Source: Duganella aceris
Lineage (GTDB): Bacteria > Pseudomonadota > Gammaproteobacteria > Burkholderiales > Burkholderiaceae_D
Direction of reading: 5' to 3'
Assembly (NCBI RefSeq): GCF_011090165.1
Contig: NZ_JAADJT010000011.1
Span: 1-64,000, forward strand
Length of the DNA: 64,000 nt
A program made the translations under genes and the position numbers. The notes beneath the pieces are model-generated. The model did not search any database and was not told the origin of the DNA. It saw only the letters and a program-made list of their open reading frames with translations. How positions within the stretch are numbered: position 1 is the first letter of the stretch; each line of letters opens with the position of its first letter. This document shows positions 8,323 through 18,535 of the stretch, piece by piece.

Positions 8323-8838
8323 ATGACTTTTCGCCACCGCCTCGCCACGCTCGACGACCTGCCGACCATCGTCGCCATCTACAACACCACCATCGCCTCG
8401 CGCGAGGTGACCGCCGATACCGAGCCGGTGTCGGTGGAATCGCGTCTGGGGTGGTTCCACGATCACACGCCGGAAAAGCGTCCGCTGTGGATCATCGAGC
8501 AGGCCGGCGATACGTCGGCGCAGCCGGAAATCCTGGGCTGGATGTCGTACTCGAATTTCTATGGCCGTCCGGCGTATTCGGGCACGTCGGAGATTTCGAT
8601 TTACATCGCCGAGGCCTGGCGCGGCAAGCGCATCGGCGGCTACTGCATCGAGCAGGCGATCGCCTACGCGCCGCAGATCAAGGTGCATACTTTGCTGGGA
8701 TTTATCTTCGGCCACAACAAGCCCAGCCTGGGCCTGTTCGCCAAATACGGCTTCGAGACCTGGGCGCACCTGCCGAAGGTGGCGAATCTGGACGGCGTCG
8801 AGCGCGACCTGATTATCCTGGGTAAGCGCGTGGCTTGA
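8323..8838 (+). CDS. GNAT-family N-acetyltransferase (phosphinothricin acetyltransferase-like)
   Basis: A 171-residue single-domain acetyltransferase. The N-terminus MTFRHRLATLDDLPTIVAIYN and the block ISIYIAEAWRGKRIGGYCIEQAI (the R/Q-x-x-G-x-G/A acetyl-CoA loop) mark the GNAT fold; LFAKYGFETWAHLPKV is typical of the Pat/Bar-like branch that acetylates small amines. The true substrate cannot be inferred. Its last 26 bases overlap the convergent KfrA-like gene. It lies within a group of genes that separates pilZ from tatD. Confidence 0.9.
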   Translation: MTFRHRLATLDDLPTIVAIYNTTIASREVTADTEPVSVESRLGWFHDHTPEKRPLWIIEQAGDTSAQPEILGWMSYSNFYGRPAYSGTSEISIYIAEAWRGKRIGGYCIEQAIAYAPQIKVHTLLGFIFGHNKPSLGLFAKYGFETWAHLPKVANLDGVERDLIILGKRVA

Positions 8839-9397
8839 GCTGGATCCGGCCCGCGTCCTGCAGGCTGTCGAATTCAAAGATCGCGGAGCGGCCGCCGGAC
8901 AGCAGGATGCTGAACGGCGAGTTCTCGCGCCGGCCGCTGCGCGAGCTCAGCTGCATCACATCGAACTCGCCGAAGCCGCCGGGAGGCGGTTCCTGCGCCG
9001 GCGTGGCGAAGCCGCCGAAGGAAGCGACGCCTTCCAGCTCCTGCACACGTGCGGTCAGCCTCGCCATCGTCTGGCGCATGGCCGCCAATTCGGCATCCTT
9101 CTCCCGCAGCGCCTGTTCATGCTCGGCGCGCAGCGAGGCCACGCGGCGCTCGGCATCGCCGTGCAGCTGGTCGGCAAGTTGCTCCACCACGCCGAGCAGG
9201 GTGCGGGCGGTGTCTTCCCGCTTCAGGCCTGCGCCCGCGTCCTCGCCGCCCAATTCTTTCAGATACTTGTGGATGGTGGATTTGGAACCGGTGCCGAGCG
9301 CGAGCCGGATCGCGTCGACGGACGGGTAGCGTCCTTCCGCCAGCAGCTGATCGCGGCTGGCCCTGACTTGGGATTTCGTGAGTCCTGTTCGCGCCAT
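8813..9397 (-). CDS. KfrA-type DNA-binding protein with coiled coil
   Basis: A 194-residue protein. Residues about 1-50 (GLTKSQVRASRDQLLAEGRYPSVDAIRLALG.GSKSTIHKYLKEL) match the KfrA_N helix-turn-helix domain known from plasmid proteins that bind operator arrays. Residues 70-120 are a heptad-rich coiled coil (VVEQLADQLHGDAERRVASLRAEHEQAL). The C-terminal 70 residues are a short variable tail (EPPPGGFGEF ... IFEFDSLQDAG). KfrA proteins act in plasmid gene regulation and segregation; shorter chromosomal relatives such as this have unknown roles. No second plasmid gene is nearby. The start ATG at 9397 lies 19 bases beyond the antiporter remnant. Confidence 0.82.
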   Translation of the reverse strand: MARTGLTKSQVRASRDQLLAEGRYPSVDAIRLALGTGSKSTIHKYLKELGGEDAGAGLKREDTARTLLGVVEQLADQLHGDAERRVASLRAEHEQALREKDAELAAMRQTMARLTARVQELEGVASFGGFATPAQEPPPGGFGEFDVMQLSSRSGRRENSPFSILLSGGRSAIFEFDSLQDAGRIQLKPRAYPG

Positions 9398-9416
9398 GAG
9401 TCTTTTCGTCTGTAGT

Positions 9417-10383
9417 TCAGGAACTGGCTTGCCCCACCAGTCCGCGGTTCTGTGCCCGGTTCAGCTTTGGATGCACCACCGGAATCGTCAGCATCGTGCT
9501 GCCCACCGCCATCAACAGCAGCGCCGTGAAGGTTTCGCTGGTGATGATCTGCTTGTCCAGCAGGATGTTGGCAAAGATGATTTCGATCAGGCCCTTGGAT
9601 TGTAACAGCCAGCCGATGATCGAGGCTTCGCCTTTCTTCCACTTCAGCGCCTTGCCGGCGATGTGCGCGCCGGCCAGCTTGCCGGCGACCGAGGCGAACA
9701 ACAGCATCCCACCGACGAAGAACACCGAATAGCCGCCCAAATCCCACTTGGTGCGCAGCCCGGTGCTGAGGAAAAACACCGGCATCAGCACCAGCAGCAC
9801 ATTCTTGAACAGGGCGTCCAGCTTTTCCTGGCCGAACCAGTAGGCGTACCATCAGGCGACGGAAGGCGAAGGTCAGCACGGCGAAGGCGAGCAGGAAGCC
9901 GGCCTGGCGGCCGACGCGTTCCCAGTCAAGCATGATCAGCGCCAGGACACCCCAGATGGCGACGTCGTCCAGGCTGGCGTAACGCAGGATGCGCTGGCCC
10001 ATGGGCTGGCGCAGGATGTCGAGCTTTTCCAGCAGCAGCACCAGCACCGGCAGCGCGGTCACGGCGCAAGCCATACCGACGCCCAGCATGAACTGCCAGT
10101 CGGCGGCCTTGGCGCCCATCCATCCCTGGTAGCCCATCAACAGCAGCGCCGCGCCGCAGCCGAACAGCAGCGGCATGCCCAGCGACAGGCCGGCGGTGGT
10201 GACGCTTTCGCGGCGATGCTCCCACACCTTCTTCAGATCCAGCTCGATGCCGGCAAGCATAACGAACAGCATCACGCCCCATTGGCCGACACCGTTAAGA
10301 GTCTTGACGACATCCGGGTTGAACAGGAATTTATGGTATTCGGGGAAGGCGGCGCCGACCACGCCCGGGCCGAGTTGTGCGGC
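9417..10383 (-). pseudogene. Cation/proton antiporter (CPA2, KefB-type), degraded
   Basis: The minus strand encodes a monovalent cation/proton antiporter in two frames. The first piece (from about 10383 to about 9850) contains QLGPGVVGAAFPEYHKFLF, GVMLFVMLAGIELDLKKVW and YASLDDVAIWGVLAL. Around 9850, after RRLMVRLL, the frame is lost. The second piece (about 9848-9417) continues with LLVLMPVFFLSTGLRTKWDLGGY and GLIEIIFANILLD. The N-terminus is also missing: an in-frame TAG lies at 10402-10404, so the first transmembrane helix found in intact relatives is gone. Two independent lesions argue for a true pseudogene rather than one sequencing slip. Intact family members exchange K+ or Na+ for protons. 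Confidence 0.82.
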
Positions 10384-10421
10384 GGGGCGCGGCGTGCAAG
10401 GCTATCGGTTACAATCGCGGC

Positions 10422-11201
10422 ATGTATATCGATTCCCATTGCCATATCAATTTCCCCGAGCTGGCCGCCCGCATGCCCGAGATCCTGGCCAAGATGGCCG
10501 ACAACAAGGTGACCCACGCGCTGTGCGTGTCGGTCGACTTGCCGGATTTCCCGCAGGTGCTGGCGCTGGCGCACGAGTATCCGCACATCTACGCCTCGGT
10601 CGGCGTGCATCCCGACTATGAAGACACGCCGGAACCGTCGGTCGAGCAACTGGTCGAACTGGCCGACGATCCGAAGATCATCGCCATCGGCGAGACCGGG
10701 CTGGATTACTTCCGCCTGCAGGGCGACCTGGAGTGGCAGCGCGAACGCTTCCGCACGCATATCAAGGCGTCGCGGATCACCCGCAAGCCGCTGATCATTC
10801 ACACCCGCAACGCCAGCGAAGACACCATCCGCATCATGCGCGAAGAGGGCGCGGGCACGGAGGCGGGCGGCGTGGCCGGGGTCATGCACTGCTTCACCGA
10901 GTCGCTGGAAGTGGCGCGCGCCGCCATCGAGATGGGGTTTTATATTTCGTTCTCCGGCATCGTCACGTTCAAGAGCGCCAAGGATTTGCAGGCGGTGGCG
11001 CTGGAGGTGCCGCTGGAGCGCATCCTGATTGAGACCGACTCGCCCTACCTGGCGCCGATGCCGCATCGCGGCAAGATGAACGAGCCGGGCTTCGTCGCCC
11101 ATGTCGGCGAATACATCGCCAAGCTCAAGGGCATCCCGGTGGAGCAGGTCGCCGAGCAGACCACGGCGAACTTCCGCAAGCTGTTCAACGTGGCGGCATG
11201 A
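10422..11201 (+). CDS. ycfH: TatD-family metal-dependent hydrolase (YcfH type)
   Basis: A 259-residue TIM-barrel metallohydrolase. Metal ligands are visible: DSHCHINF at residues 4-11, GETGLDYF near residue 91, the HTR of LIIHTRNA, MHCFTES and IETDSPYLAP near the end. Relatives are 3'-5' DNA exonucleases or general metal-dependent DNases. In E. coli ycfH follows holB; here three unrelated loci lie between pilZ and this gene. The ATG at 10422 is preferred over a longer in-frame start because it aligns with the MYIDSHCH family start. Its stop overlaps the start of the ankyrin gene (ATGA). Confidence 0.93.
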   Translation: MYIDSHCHINFPELAARMPEILAKMADNKVTHALCVSVDLPDFPQVLALAHEYPHIYASVGVHPDYEDTPEPSVEQLVELADDPKIIAIGETGLDYFRLQGDLEWQRERFRTHIKASRITRKPLIIHTRNASEDTIRIMREEGAGTEAGGVAGVMHCFTESLEVARAAIEMGFYISFSGIVTFKSAKDLQAVALEVPLERILIETDSPYLAPMPHRGKMNEPGFVAHVGEYIAKLKGIPVEQVAEQTTANFRKLFNVAA

Positions 11202-11887
11202 TGCGCCGGACGCTGCCCGCGCGCCGCCGCATGCTGCTGGCCTTCGCCGCCGTGCTGTTGGCGCCGGCCGCGTCGATGGCGCTGGCGGCCGAACAGAGCG
11301 ACGACGAGGTCGACTTCTTCCGCGCCGCGCAGCTGGACAGCGTCTCGACGGTAAAGAAGATCCTGGCGCGCGGGCTGAACCCGAACGTGCGCGAGCCGGG
11401 CGGCGAGACCGGTCTGATCGTCGCCATGCGCTACGAAGCCAACAAGGTCGCCACGCTGTTGATGGACCAGAAGGGCATCGACCTGGAAGCCAAGGCGCCG
11501 AACGGCAACACCGCCTTGATGATGGCCGCGTTTCGCCAGAACAAGGCCATGGTGCTGGACATGATCCAGCGCGGCGCGCAGGTCAACCAGAAGGGCTGGG
11601 CCGCCTTGCACTACGCGGCGGCCGCCGGCAGCGTCGAGATCACCACGATACTGCTGGAGCATCACGCCTACATCGACGCCGAATCGCCTTCCGGCATGAC
11701 GCCGCTGATGATCGCCGCGCGCGAAGGGCAGGAAAAGGTGGTCGCGCTGTTGCTGGAGCAGGGCGCCGACGCCACGCTGAAAGACGGCGGCTTCCACCTC
11801 ACCGCCGCCGAATTCGCCACCAAGGCCGACAAACCCTGGATCGCCAAAACCATCAACGCCTTCCTGGCCGCCAAGAAACCGCGTTAA
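11198..11887 (+). CDS. Exported ankyrin-repeat protein
   Basis: A 229-residue protein with a signal peptide (RRRMLLAFAAVLLAPAASMALAAE) followed by about five ankyrin repeats from residue 33 to the end, for example NGNTALMMAAFRQNKAMVLDMIQ, GWAALHYAAAAGSVEITTILLEH and GMTPLMIAAREGQEKVVALLLEQ. Ankyrin stacks mediate protein-protein contacts; with a signal peptide this one probably acts in the periplasm. It overlaps tatD by 4 bases, so it is co-translated with it, an arrangement I recall from other Oxalobacteraceae. Its TAA shares the palindrome TTAA with the stop of the convergent hydrolase. Confidence 0.9.
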   Translation: MMRRTLPARRRMLLAFAAVLLAPAASMALAAEQSDDEVDFFRAAQLDSVSTVKKILARGLNPNVREPGGETGLIVAMRYEANKVATLLMDQKGIDLEAKAPNGNTALMMAAFRQNKAMVLDMIQRGAQVNQKGWAALHYAAAAGSVEITTILLEHHAYIDAESPSGMTPLMIAAREGQEKVVALLLEQGADATLKDGGFHLTAAEFATKADKPWIAKTINAFLAAKKPR

Positions 11888-12687
11888 GCCAGAATCTCTT
11901 CCATATAGCTGCTGATCAGGCGATAGCTGACGTCCGGCTCGCTCAGGTGCGGGCAGTGGCCGGTGTTGGTGATCGCGGCCAGCTTGCTGGCGGGCAGGTG
12001 GCGGTGCAGGTAGTCGCCCACCTCGCGCGGCGCGATCAGGTCGTCGCTGCATTGCAGGATCAGCGACGGCACCGTGCACTTCGGCACATCCGCGCGATGG
12101 TCGGAGGTGAAGGTCACGCGGCCGAAATGCCGGGCGATGTCGCGGTCGTTGCGCTCGAAGCGCGCCTTCAGCTCGGCCGATAAATGCGGTTGCGCCGGTG
12201 CGCCCATGATCACCGGCGCCATCCGCCTGGCCCATTCCAGATAGTCCGCATCCAATAGTTGCAGCACGCCGTCGATGTCCTCCGGATTGAAGCCTCCCAC
12301 GTAATCCCCATCGTTGATGTAGCACGGCGACGGCCCGATCATGATGTGCGCCGCGAACTTCTCCGGCGCCACGATGGACGCCAGCATGCCGATCGTCGCG
12401 CCGACCGAGTGGCCGACGAAAAACACCGGCCCCGTGGCGTACAGGCTGATCACGTCCAGCATGTCCTCCGCATGGCCGTGCAGCGTGGCGTACTTGTCGC
12501 GGTCGTAGGCGCCCAGGTGCGACTCGCCGCAACCCACCAGGTCCAGCAGGACCACCTTGTAGCGCCTGGCCAGCGCCGGATAAATAAAGCGCCACATGTG
12601 CTGGTCGCAGCCGTAGCCGTGGACCAGCATCACGGTCGCCGCGCCATCCCCATGGCACAAGACATTGTTGCGGTGTTGAATCGACAT
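11884..12687 (-). CDS. rsbQ: Alpha/beta hydrolase, RsbQ/KAI2-like
   Basis: A 267-residue cytoplasmic hydrolase with the catalytic triad in view: Ser in GHSVGATIG (about residue 96), Asp in QCSDDLIAP (about 219) and His in NTGHCPHLS (about 247). The N-terminal half VHGYGCDQHMWRFIYPAL ... LLDLVGCGESHLGAYD is strongly reminiscent of RsbQ of Bacillus, which hydrolyses a small ligand and acts with the PAS phosphatase RsbP to activate sigma-B. In proteobacteria RsbQ-like proteins usually pair with sensor proteins; none is adjacent here, so its signalling partner is unknown. Convergent with the ankyrin gene, sharing a TTAA stop. Confidence 0.85.
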   Translation of the reverse strand: MSIQHRNNVLCHGDGAATVMLVHGYGCDQHMWRFIYPALARRYKVVLLDLVGCGESHLGAYDRDKYATLHGHAEDMLDVISLYATGPVFFVGHSVGATIGMLASIVAPEKFAAHIMIGPSPCYINDGDYVGGFNPEDIDGVLQLLDADYLEWARRMAPVIMGAPAQPHLSAELKARFERNDRDIARHFGRVTFTSDHRADVPKCTVPSLILQCSDDLIAPREVGDYLHRHLPASKLAAITNTGHCPHLSEPDVSYRLISSYMEEILA

Positions 12688-12873
12688 TCAGTTTCTCCGG
12701 ATTGATACCGTGAGTATAACGAGCAACAATGCAACCAAGCCAACTAAGTTGGGGAAAATTCCGAATTGATGGGTTTTTCCCGGCTAGCTCGCCGCTTGGA
12801 ACGTCAGGCATGTTAACGATAATGTCTTTACCGCATTGCATCCAGACCCAATGCGCATCAACCAAGGACAACC

Positions 12874-13797
12874 ATGCTGAACGAACGCGAGATCGAAAGC
12901 TGCTATCTGGGGCAATTCATTCCAGTCCACTACCATCACAATATGCTGATGGATCAAAACCGCATGCACGGCTTCAAGTCGGCGATCGACTACGCCGTCA
13001 AGCCCGGCGCCAAAGTGCTGGAGCTGGGCGGCGGCACCGGCGTGCTGTCGTGGTTCGCGGCGGCCAAGGCATCGAAGGTGTATTGCGTCGAGTTCAACCC
13101 GGACATGGTCAAGGAAGCCCGCAAGATGCTGGCGATGAACCCGAACGGCGAAAAAGTCGAGGTGGTGCACGCCGACGCCTTCGAATACCTGCCGCCGGAG
13201 CCGGTCGATGTCGTCATCTGCGAGATGATCCACGTCGCCATGGTGCGTGAAAAACAGGTGGAGGTGATCGAATCGTTCAAGCGCCGTTATCTGGAGCGCT
13301 TCGGCGGCCCGCTGCCGGTGTTCCTGCCCGAGGCGGTGATCATGGCGGTGCAGCCCTTGCAGCAGGAATATGACTTCGAGGGTTTCTACGCACCCATCGT
13401 GCAGTTCCAGGAAACCACGGTCATCTATCCCGGCACGGTCGAGATGTCGCAGCCGGCGGTGTACAGCATCATCGACTTCAACCAGCCCAATGAGCTGTCG
13501 TACTCGTGGCAGGGCAAGTTCGTGGTGGAACGCAACGGCGAGATCAACGCCATGCGCTTCGTCACCAAGAACATCCTGGCGGTGGTCGCGGAGCGTTCCA
13601 CCACCATCGACTGGCTCAACCACTACATGACCTTGCCGCTGGCCAATCCGGTCAAGGCGCGCGAGGGCGATGTGTTGCAGGTCAGCTTCCAGTATCGCGC
13701 CGGCGGCTCGATCCCGTCGCTGCAAGCCTCGCTGCGCGCCGACATCCTGTACGAAGCCGCGCTGCAACCGGCGCAACGGCTCCCGGCCTTCGCCTGA
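12874..13797 (+). CDS. Class I SAM-dependent methyltransferase (PRMT-like)
   Basis: A 307-residue protein. Motif I is VLELGGGTGVLSWFAA (about residues 49-64), the acidic end of strand 2 is VYCVEFNP, and the post-I segment reads VVHADAFEYLPP. The segment VVICEMIHVAMVREKQVE corresponds to the double-E loop region of protein arginine methyltransferases, and the C-terminal half is a beta-barrel-like domain (LSYSWQGKFVVERNGE). These features place it near the PRMT clade, but substrate (protein or small molecule) is not deducible. It is preceded by 186 bp without a gene and followed by a hairpin terminator. Confidence 0.82.
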   Translation: MLNEREIESCYLGQFIPVHYHHNMLMDQNRMHGFKSAIDYAVKPGAKVLELGGGTGVLSWFAAAKASKVYCVEFNPDMVKEARKMLAMNPNGEKVEVVHADAFEYLPPEPVDVVICEMIHVAMVREKQVEVIESFKRRYLERFGGPLPVFLPEAVIMAVQPLQQEYDFEGFYAPIVQFQETTVIYPGTVEMSQPAVYSIIDFNQPNELSYSWQGKFVVERNGEINAMRFVTKNILAVVAERSTTIDWLNHYMTLPLANPVKAREGDVLQVSFQYRAGGSIPSLQASLRADILYEAALQPAQRLPAFA

Positions 13798-13807
13798 CCC
13801 GCCGGAC

Positions 13808-13833
13808 TACACGCCCCGCGCACGGGGCGTGTA
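13808..13833 (+). terminator. Hairpin terminator after the methyltransferase gene
   Basis: A perfect 10-bp stem (TACACGCCCC / GGGGCGTGTA) with a 6-base loop starts 11 bases after the methyltransferase stop. The following TACTTCTTCTTTTG is pyrimidine-rich but not a clean T run, so termination may be partial and the promoter of the next small gene may overlap it. Confidence 0.55.
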
Positions 13834-13864
13834 TACTTCTTCTTTTGAAAGAAAGAAGAAAGTT

Positions 13865-14113
13865 ATGGAACAGAACGACCAGCGCTACCTCATCCAGCAA
13901 AACAAGATCGCCGACGGCGAGAGCAAGCCGCCCGTGTTTGCCAAAGTCATGCGCAGCAAGGAAGGCGCCTTCGAGGGCGTGTCCTTCATCAAATCCAAGG
14001 AAAAGGCGTCGATCCTGACCATCGAGCAGGCCAACCAGGCCATCGAATGGGCGGCCAAGAAGAAGCCCAACGCGCACGAGTACGTGACCAAGATCATTTG
14101 CCTCGGCCAGTAA
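13865..14113 (+). CDS. Small conserved-type protein, 82 residues
   Basis: An 82-residue soluble protein (MEQNDQRYLIQQNKIADGESKPPVFAKVM...). It has no signal peptide, membrane segment or recognised domain. The core VFAKVMRSKEGAFEGVSFIKSKEKASILTIEQANQAIEWA followed by HEYVTKIICLG looks like a small alpha/beta fold, possibly a beta-hairpin plus helix. A purine-rich GAAAGAAGAAAG precedes the ATG and serves as the ribosome binding site. It stands alone between the terminator hairpin and the small membrane protein gene. Function unknown. Confidence 0.7.
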   Translation: MEQNDQRYLIQQNKIADGESKPPVFAKVMRSKEGAFEGVSFIKSKEKASILTIEQANQAIEWAAKKKPNAHEYVTKIICLGQ

Positions 14114-14245
14114 GTCTCCCGTTTATCCCCCGATTTGCCCGCTTAATCGCGGTAATCCGCAGTTGGTCGCATGGGAATTGTCCGCGCCGACACTCGGCGA
14201 TACAGTGACAGCATTGATAACGCGTCAACTGAATCGGAGCATCTC

Positions 14246-14443
14246 ATGCTGGGTTTCGTCCTGTGGCTGTTCTTGCTGTTCCTGTGTTGGCCGCTGGCCT
14301 TGCTGGCGCTGGTGCTCTATCCGCTATTCTGGCTGATCACCTTGCCGTTCCGCCTGCTCGGCATCGGCGTCGACGGCCTGTTCGCCCTGCTGCGCGCCGT
14401 GGTCATGCTTCCGGCGCGCATCCTGGGTGGACCGGGACGTTAA
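14246..14443 (+). CDS. Small membrane protein, 65 residues
   Basis: A 65-residue, almost entirely hydrophobic protein (MLGFVLWLFLLFLCWPLALLALVLYPLFWLITLPFRLLGIGV...) with two probable membrane segments (about 3-30 and 34-60). The ATG at 14246 is chosen because a GGAG lies about 7 bases before it; the frame extends upstream to 14171 but those residues are polar and unlikely to be translated. No function is known. Its TAA shares a TTAA palindrome with the stop of the convergent phospholipase gene. Confidence 0.7.
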   Translation: MLGFVLWLFLLFLCWPLALLALVLYPLFWLITLPFRLLGIGVDGLFALLRAVVMLPARILGGPGR

Positions 14444-15579
14444 AAGTCCGCCAGGAATCCCGCGCCCAGGGATTTCTGCGAGTAGTTGTAGTCGATCAGG
14501 CTTTGGCCGTAGCCGCTGAAGCCCTGCACATACCCCTTCAGATTCGCCACCACCGGGAACGCCCAGCCGGCCTGGATGGCGCCGTGGTTGGTCGAGAAGT
14601 TGCGGCGCGCCATCAGCGTGAACGCATGGCCGTTGTTGCGGTAGCCGAGGTTCAGGTCGCCGTGGCCCAGGTAATCGGTGATGTCGATGTTGTCGTTGTC
14701 GGAGCGGGCGTTGTCCAGCCGCTTCCAGATGCGGAAGCGCGCGTCGAACTTGCCGTGCTCCGCACCCACTTCCGCATAGATCCTGTTCCAGCTGCGCGAC
14801 AGCGTCGACGTTTGGCCATTCGACTGGTGCACCATGCCCAGCGTCAGGTAACGGATATCGACCTTGCCGAGATTGAGGTTCAGCGGCGTGGTCAGCATCA
14901 GCTCCGGCTGGTAGTTGGTCTCGCGGAACGGGCTGGACGCGGCGCGGTTGTACGCCTGCCAGAAACTGTTCTGCGTGTAGCCGAACCAGAAGTCGATCGG
15001 CGTATCCGCCACCTGCTCGATCATCTTCATCTTGAAGCTGAGCTGGTAGGTCAGTTCCACGTGTTTGGTGTCGACGCCGCCTGGCGTCACTTCCTGGAAA
15101 GGCGCATCATTGGAGCTGGTGCTGTAATTGGCCAGCAACAGATAATTTTCCCGGTGCGGACGGAAGTTGAACACGCCGCGCTTGGCGGAGCGGTCCAGCT
15201 CCCACCACTGCACCATGCGCGAGACGGTGTCTTCCGGCGCGATGGTGGTGATCGCGGCCAGCTTGGCCGGAATCTTCGGTTCTTCCGGCGGGGCGGCCGG
15301 CTGCGTCGCTTCGGCGGCGGCGGTCGACGACGGCTGGGTAATGGCGGTCACCACCTTGCTGCTGGTGCCGGGATCGGGCTTGCCGACCGCGTTGCCGCCG
15401 GCGGCGGTCACGGCCGGCGCGGTCTTCGACAGGCCGTCGTAGCAGGCGAGGCGGGCGCTGGCGTCGCCCAGTACGGCGCAGCGTTCGAGTCGCATCTCAA
15501 GGTCGGAGGCCTGCGCGAAGGCAAGGGCTGGCGCCATGCCAAAGGTCAGGAAAAGGCTGGTTTTTCTACGGAGAGTCAT
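14440..15579 (-). CDS. pldA: Outer-membrane phospholipase A
   Basis: A 379-residue secreted beta-barrel enzyme that hydrolyses phospholipids misplaced in the outer leaflet. It has a signal peptide (MTLRRKTSLFLTFGMAPALAFA), then an extra N-terminal segment with two Cys (CAVLGDASARLACYDGL) and a Pro/Ala-rich linker (residues about 50-105), then the barrel. The active site is visible as HQSNGQTSTLSRSWNRIY (catalytic His and Ser of the H-x-S-N-G motif) and the Ca2+/Asn region NDNIDITDYLGHGDL. It ends in Phe (GAGFLADF), as expected for an outer-membrane protein. The N-terminal Cys motif is common in betaproteobacterial homologues. Confidence 0.93.
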   Translation of the reverse strand: MTLRRKTSLFLTFGMAPALAFAQASDLEMRLERCAVLGDASARLACYDGLSKTAPAVTAAGGNAVGKPDPGTSSKVVTAITQPSSTAAAEATQPAAPPEEPKIPAKLAAITTIAPEDTVSRMVQWWELDRSAKRGVFNFRPHRENYLLLANYSTSSNDAPFQEVTPGGVDTKHVELTYQLSFKMKMIEQVADTPIDFWFGYTQNSFWQAYNRAASSPFRETNYQPELMLTTPLNLNLGKVDIRYLTLGMVHQSNGQTSTLSRSWNRIYAEVGAEHGKFDARFRIWKRLDNARSDNDNIDITDYLGHGDLNLGYRNNGHAFTLMARRNFSTNHGAIQAGWAFPVVANLKGYVQGFSGYGQSLIDYNYSQKSLGAGFLADF

Positions 15580-15737
15580 GCACGGGATCCAAGTCAGGGG
15601 TAAGCTTGCAGGTTAGTCCAGAGACTATATTAATTGCCTCCTATCATGTCGCACGCTAGGTTGCTCTTGATTTTGCCATGAAGCACCGCATTTGAGACTT
15701 CCCATAACTGTTAATACAGTGTTTAAGGAGAATTGTG

Positions 15738-17840
<2,103 letters not shown>

Positions 17841-17921
17841 AGGGGGAAAGCCGCCGCCAGTCGGCGGCGCGTATCACGGCGAGCCGTGGCAGCGCCCGTC
17901 AAACCCGCACGGCGGCGACCA

Positions 17922-17951
17922 GGGGTCAGACCCCATCCGGGGTCTGACCCC
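17922..17951. repeat. GGGGTCAGACCCC inverted repeat
   Basis: Two 13-base arms (GGGGTCAGACCCC and GGGGTCTGACCCC) flank a 4-base loop, forming a perfect 13-bp hairpin 81 bases after the elongation factor G stop and 25 bases before the end of the convergent gene. Each arm is itself nearly palindromic. This motif is common between genes in Oxalobacteraceae, so it is probably a dispersed REP-like element that may also terminate transcription from both sides. Confidence 0.75.
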
Positions 17952-17975
17952 GCCTCGGGGTGCGGGGTCCGCGTC

Positions 17976-18467
17976 TCAATCGAAGACTTTGAGTTTCAGT
18001 TGCACCGAGATCGCCCCGTAAAGGCGATCTTTGTAGCTCGGCACGATCGCGACATTGACGCCGACGCGTTCGTATTCGAAGCTGGCGGTGGGGATGATGG
18101 CGGGGAACCAGCCACCGTCGCGCATTTTCGGGTAGCCGTCGAAGCCGCCCACCACCGCGCCCAGCCGCACCGGGCCGACCTTGAACGGCTGGTAATACAG
18201 GCCGAGATAATTGGAATACGCGCGGTCGCTGTTGTAGAAGCGGCCCGCCGTCACCGACGCCACCGTCGAGAAGCGATATTCCGCGCCCAGGCCGGGATTG
18301 CTGTCGTTCAGGTTCTTATCGCGCTGGAAGTGGTAGGAGTAAAAACCGCCATTCAGCCACACTTCCTTCAACGGCGCCGATTCGATGGTCTCGAAACCAT
18401 CGGCCATCGCCGTGCCGGACACGCAGGCCAGCAGCGCCAGGCCGGCGATACGCAAACTTTTGATCAT
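17976..18467 (-). CDS. Predicted small outer-membrane beta-barrel (PagP-like)
   Basis: A 163-residue protein with a signal peptide (MIKSLRIAGLALLACVSGTAMA). The mature 140 residues alternate polar and hydrophobic residues in short strands rich in Tyr/Phe/Gly (VWLNGGFYSYHFQRD, GLGAEYRFS, SNYLGLYYQPF, VRLGAVVGG). The pattern FPAIIPTASFEYERVGVNVAIVPS is similar to PagP-type barrels, where a LPLASVGYGPVT-like strand precedes the last strands; lipid acyltransferase activity is a weak inference and the catalytic His/Ser cannot be assigned. It ends in a LKLKVFD tail, with Phe near the terminus. Confidence 0.65.
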   Translation of the reverse strand: MIKSLRIAGLALLACVSGTAMADGFETIESAPLKEVWLNGGFYSYHFQRDKNLNDSNPGLGAEYRFSTVASVTAGRFYNSDRAYSNYLGLYYQPFKVGPVRLGAVVGGFDGYPKMRDGGWFPAIIPTASFEYERVGVNVAIVPSYKDRLYGAISVQLKLKVFD

Positions 18468-18535
18468 GCCAAACTCTCTAAGTCATGGGGAGCCTGGATT
18501 ATAGCCTTCGCCGCAAGCCGGTGTATGATGCTTGA

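Noticed and set aside
9259..10362. Intact 367-residue protein from the antiporter region
   Set aside because: After about 9850 this frame turns into Arg/Ala-rich sequence and reads into the KfrA-like gene, while the antiporter homology continues in another frame.
11045..12871. 608-codon minus-strand frame across the ankyrin and RsbQ-like genes
   Set aside because: It runs antisense to the ankyrin gene and out of frame with the hydrolase; no domain is recognisable.
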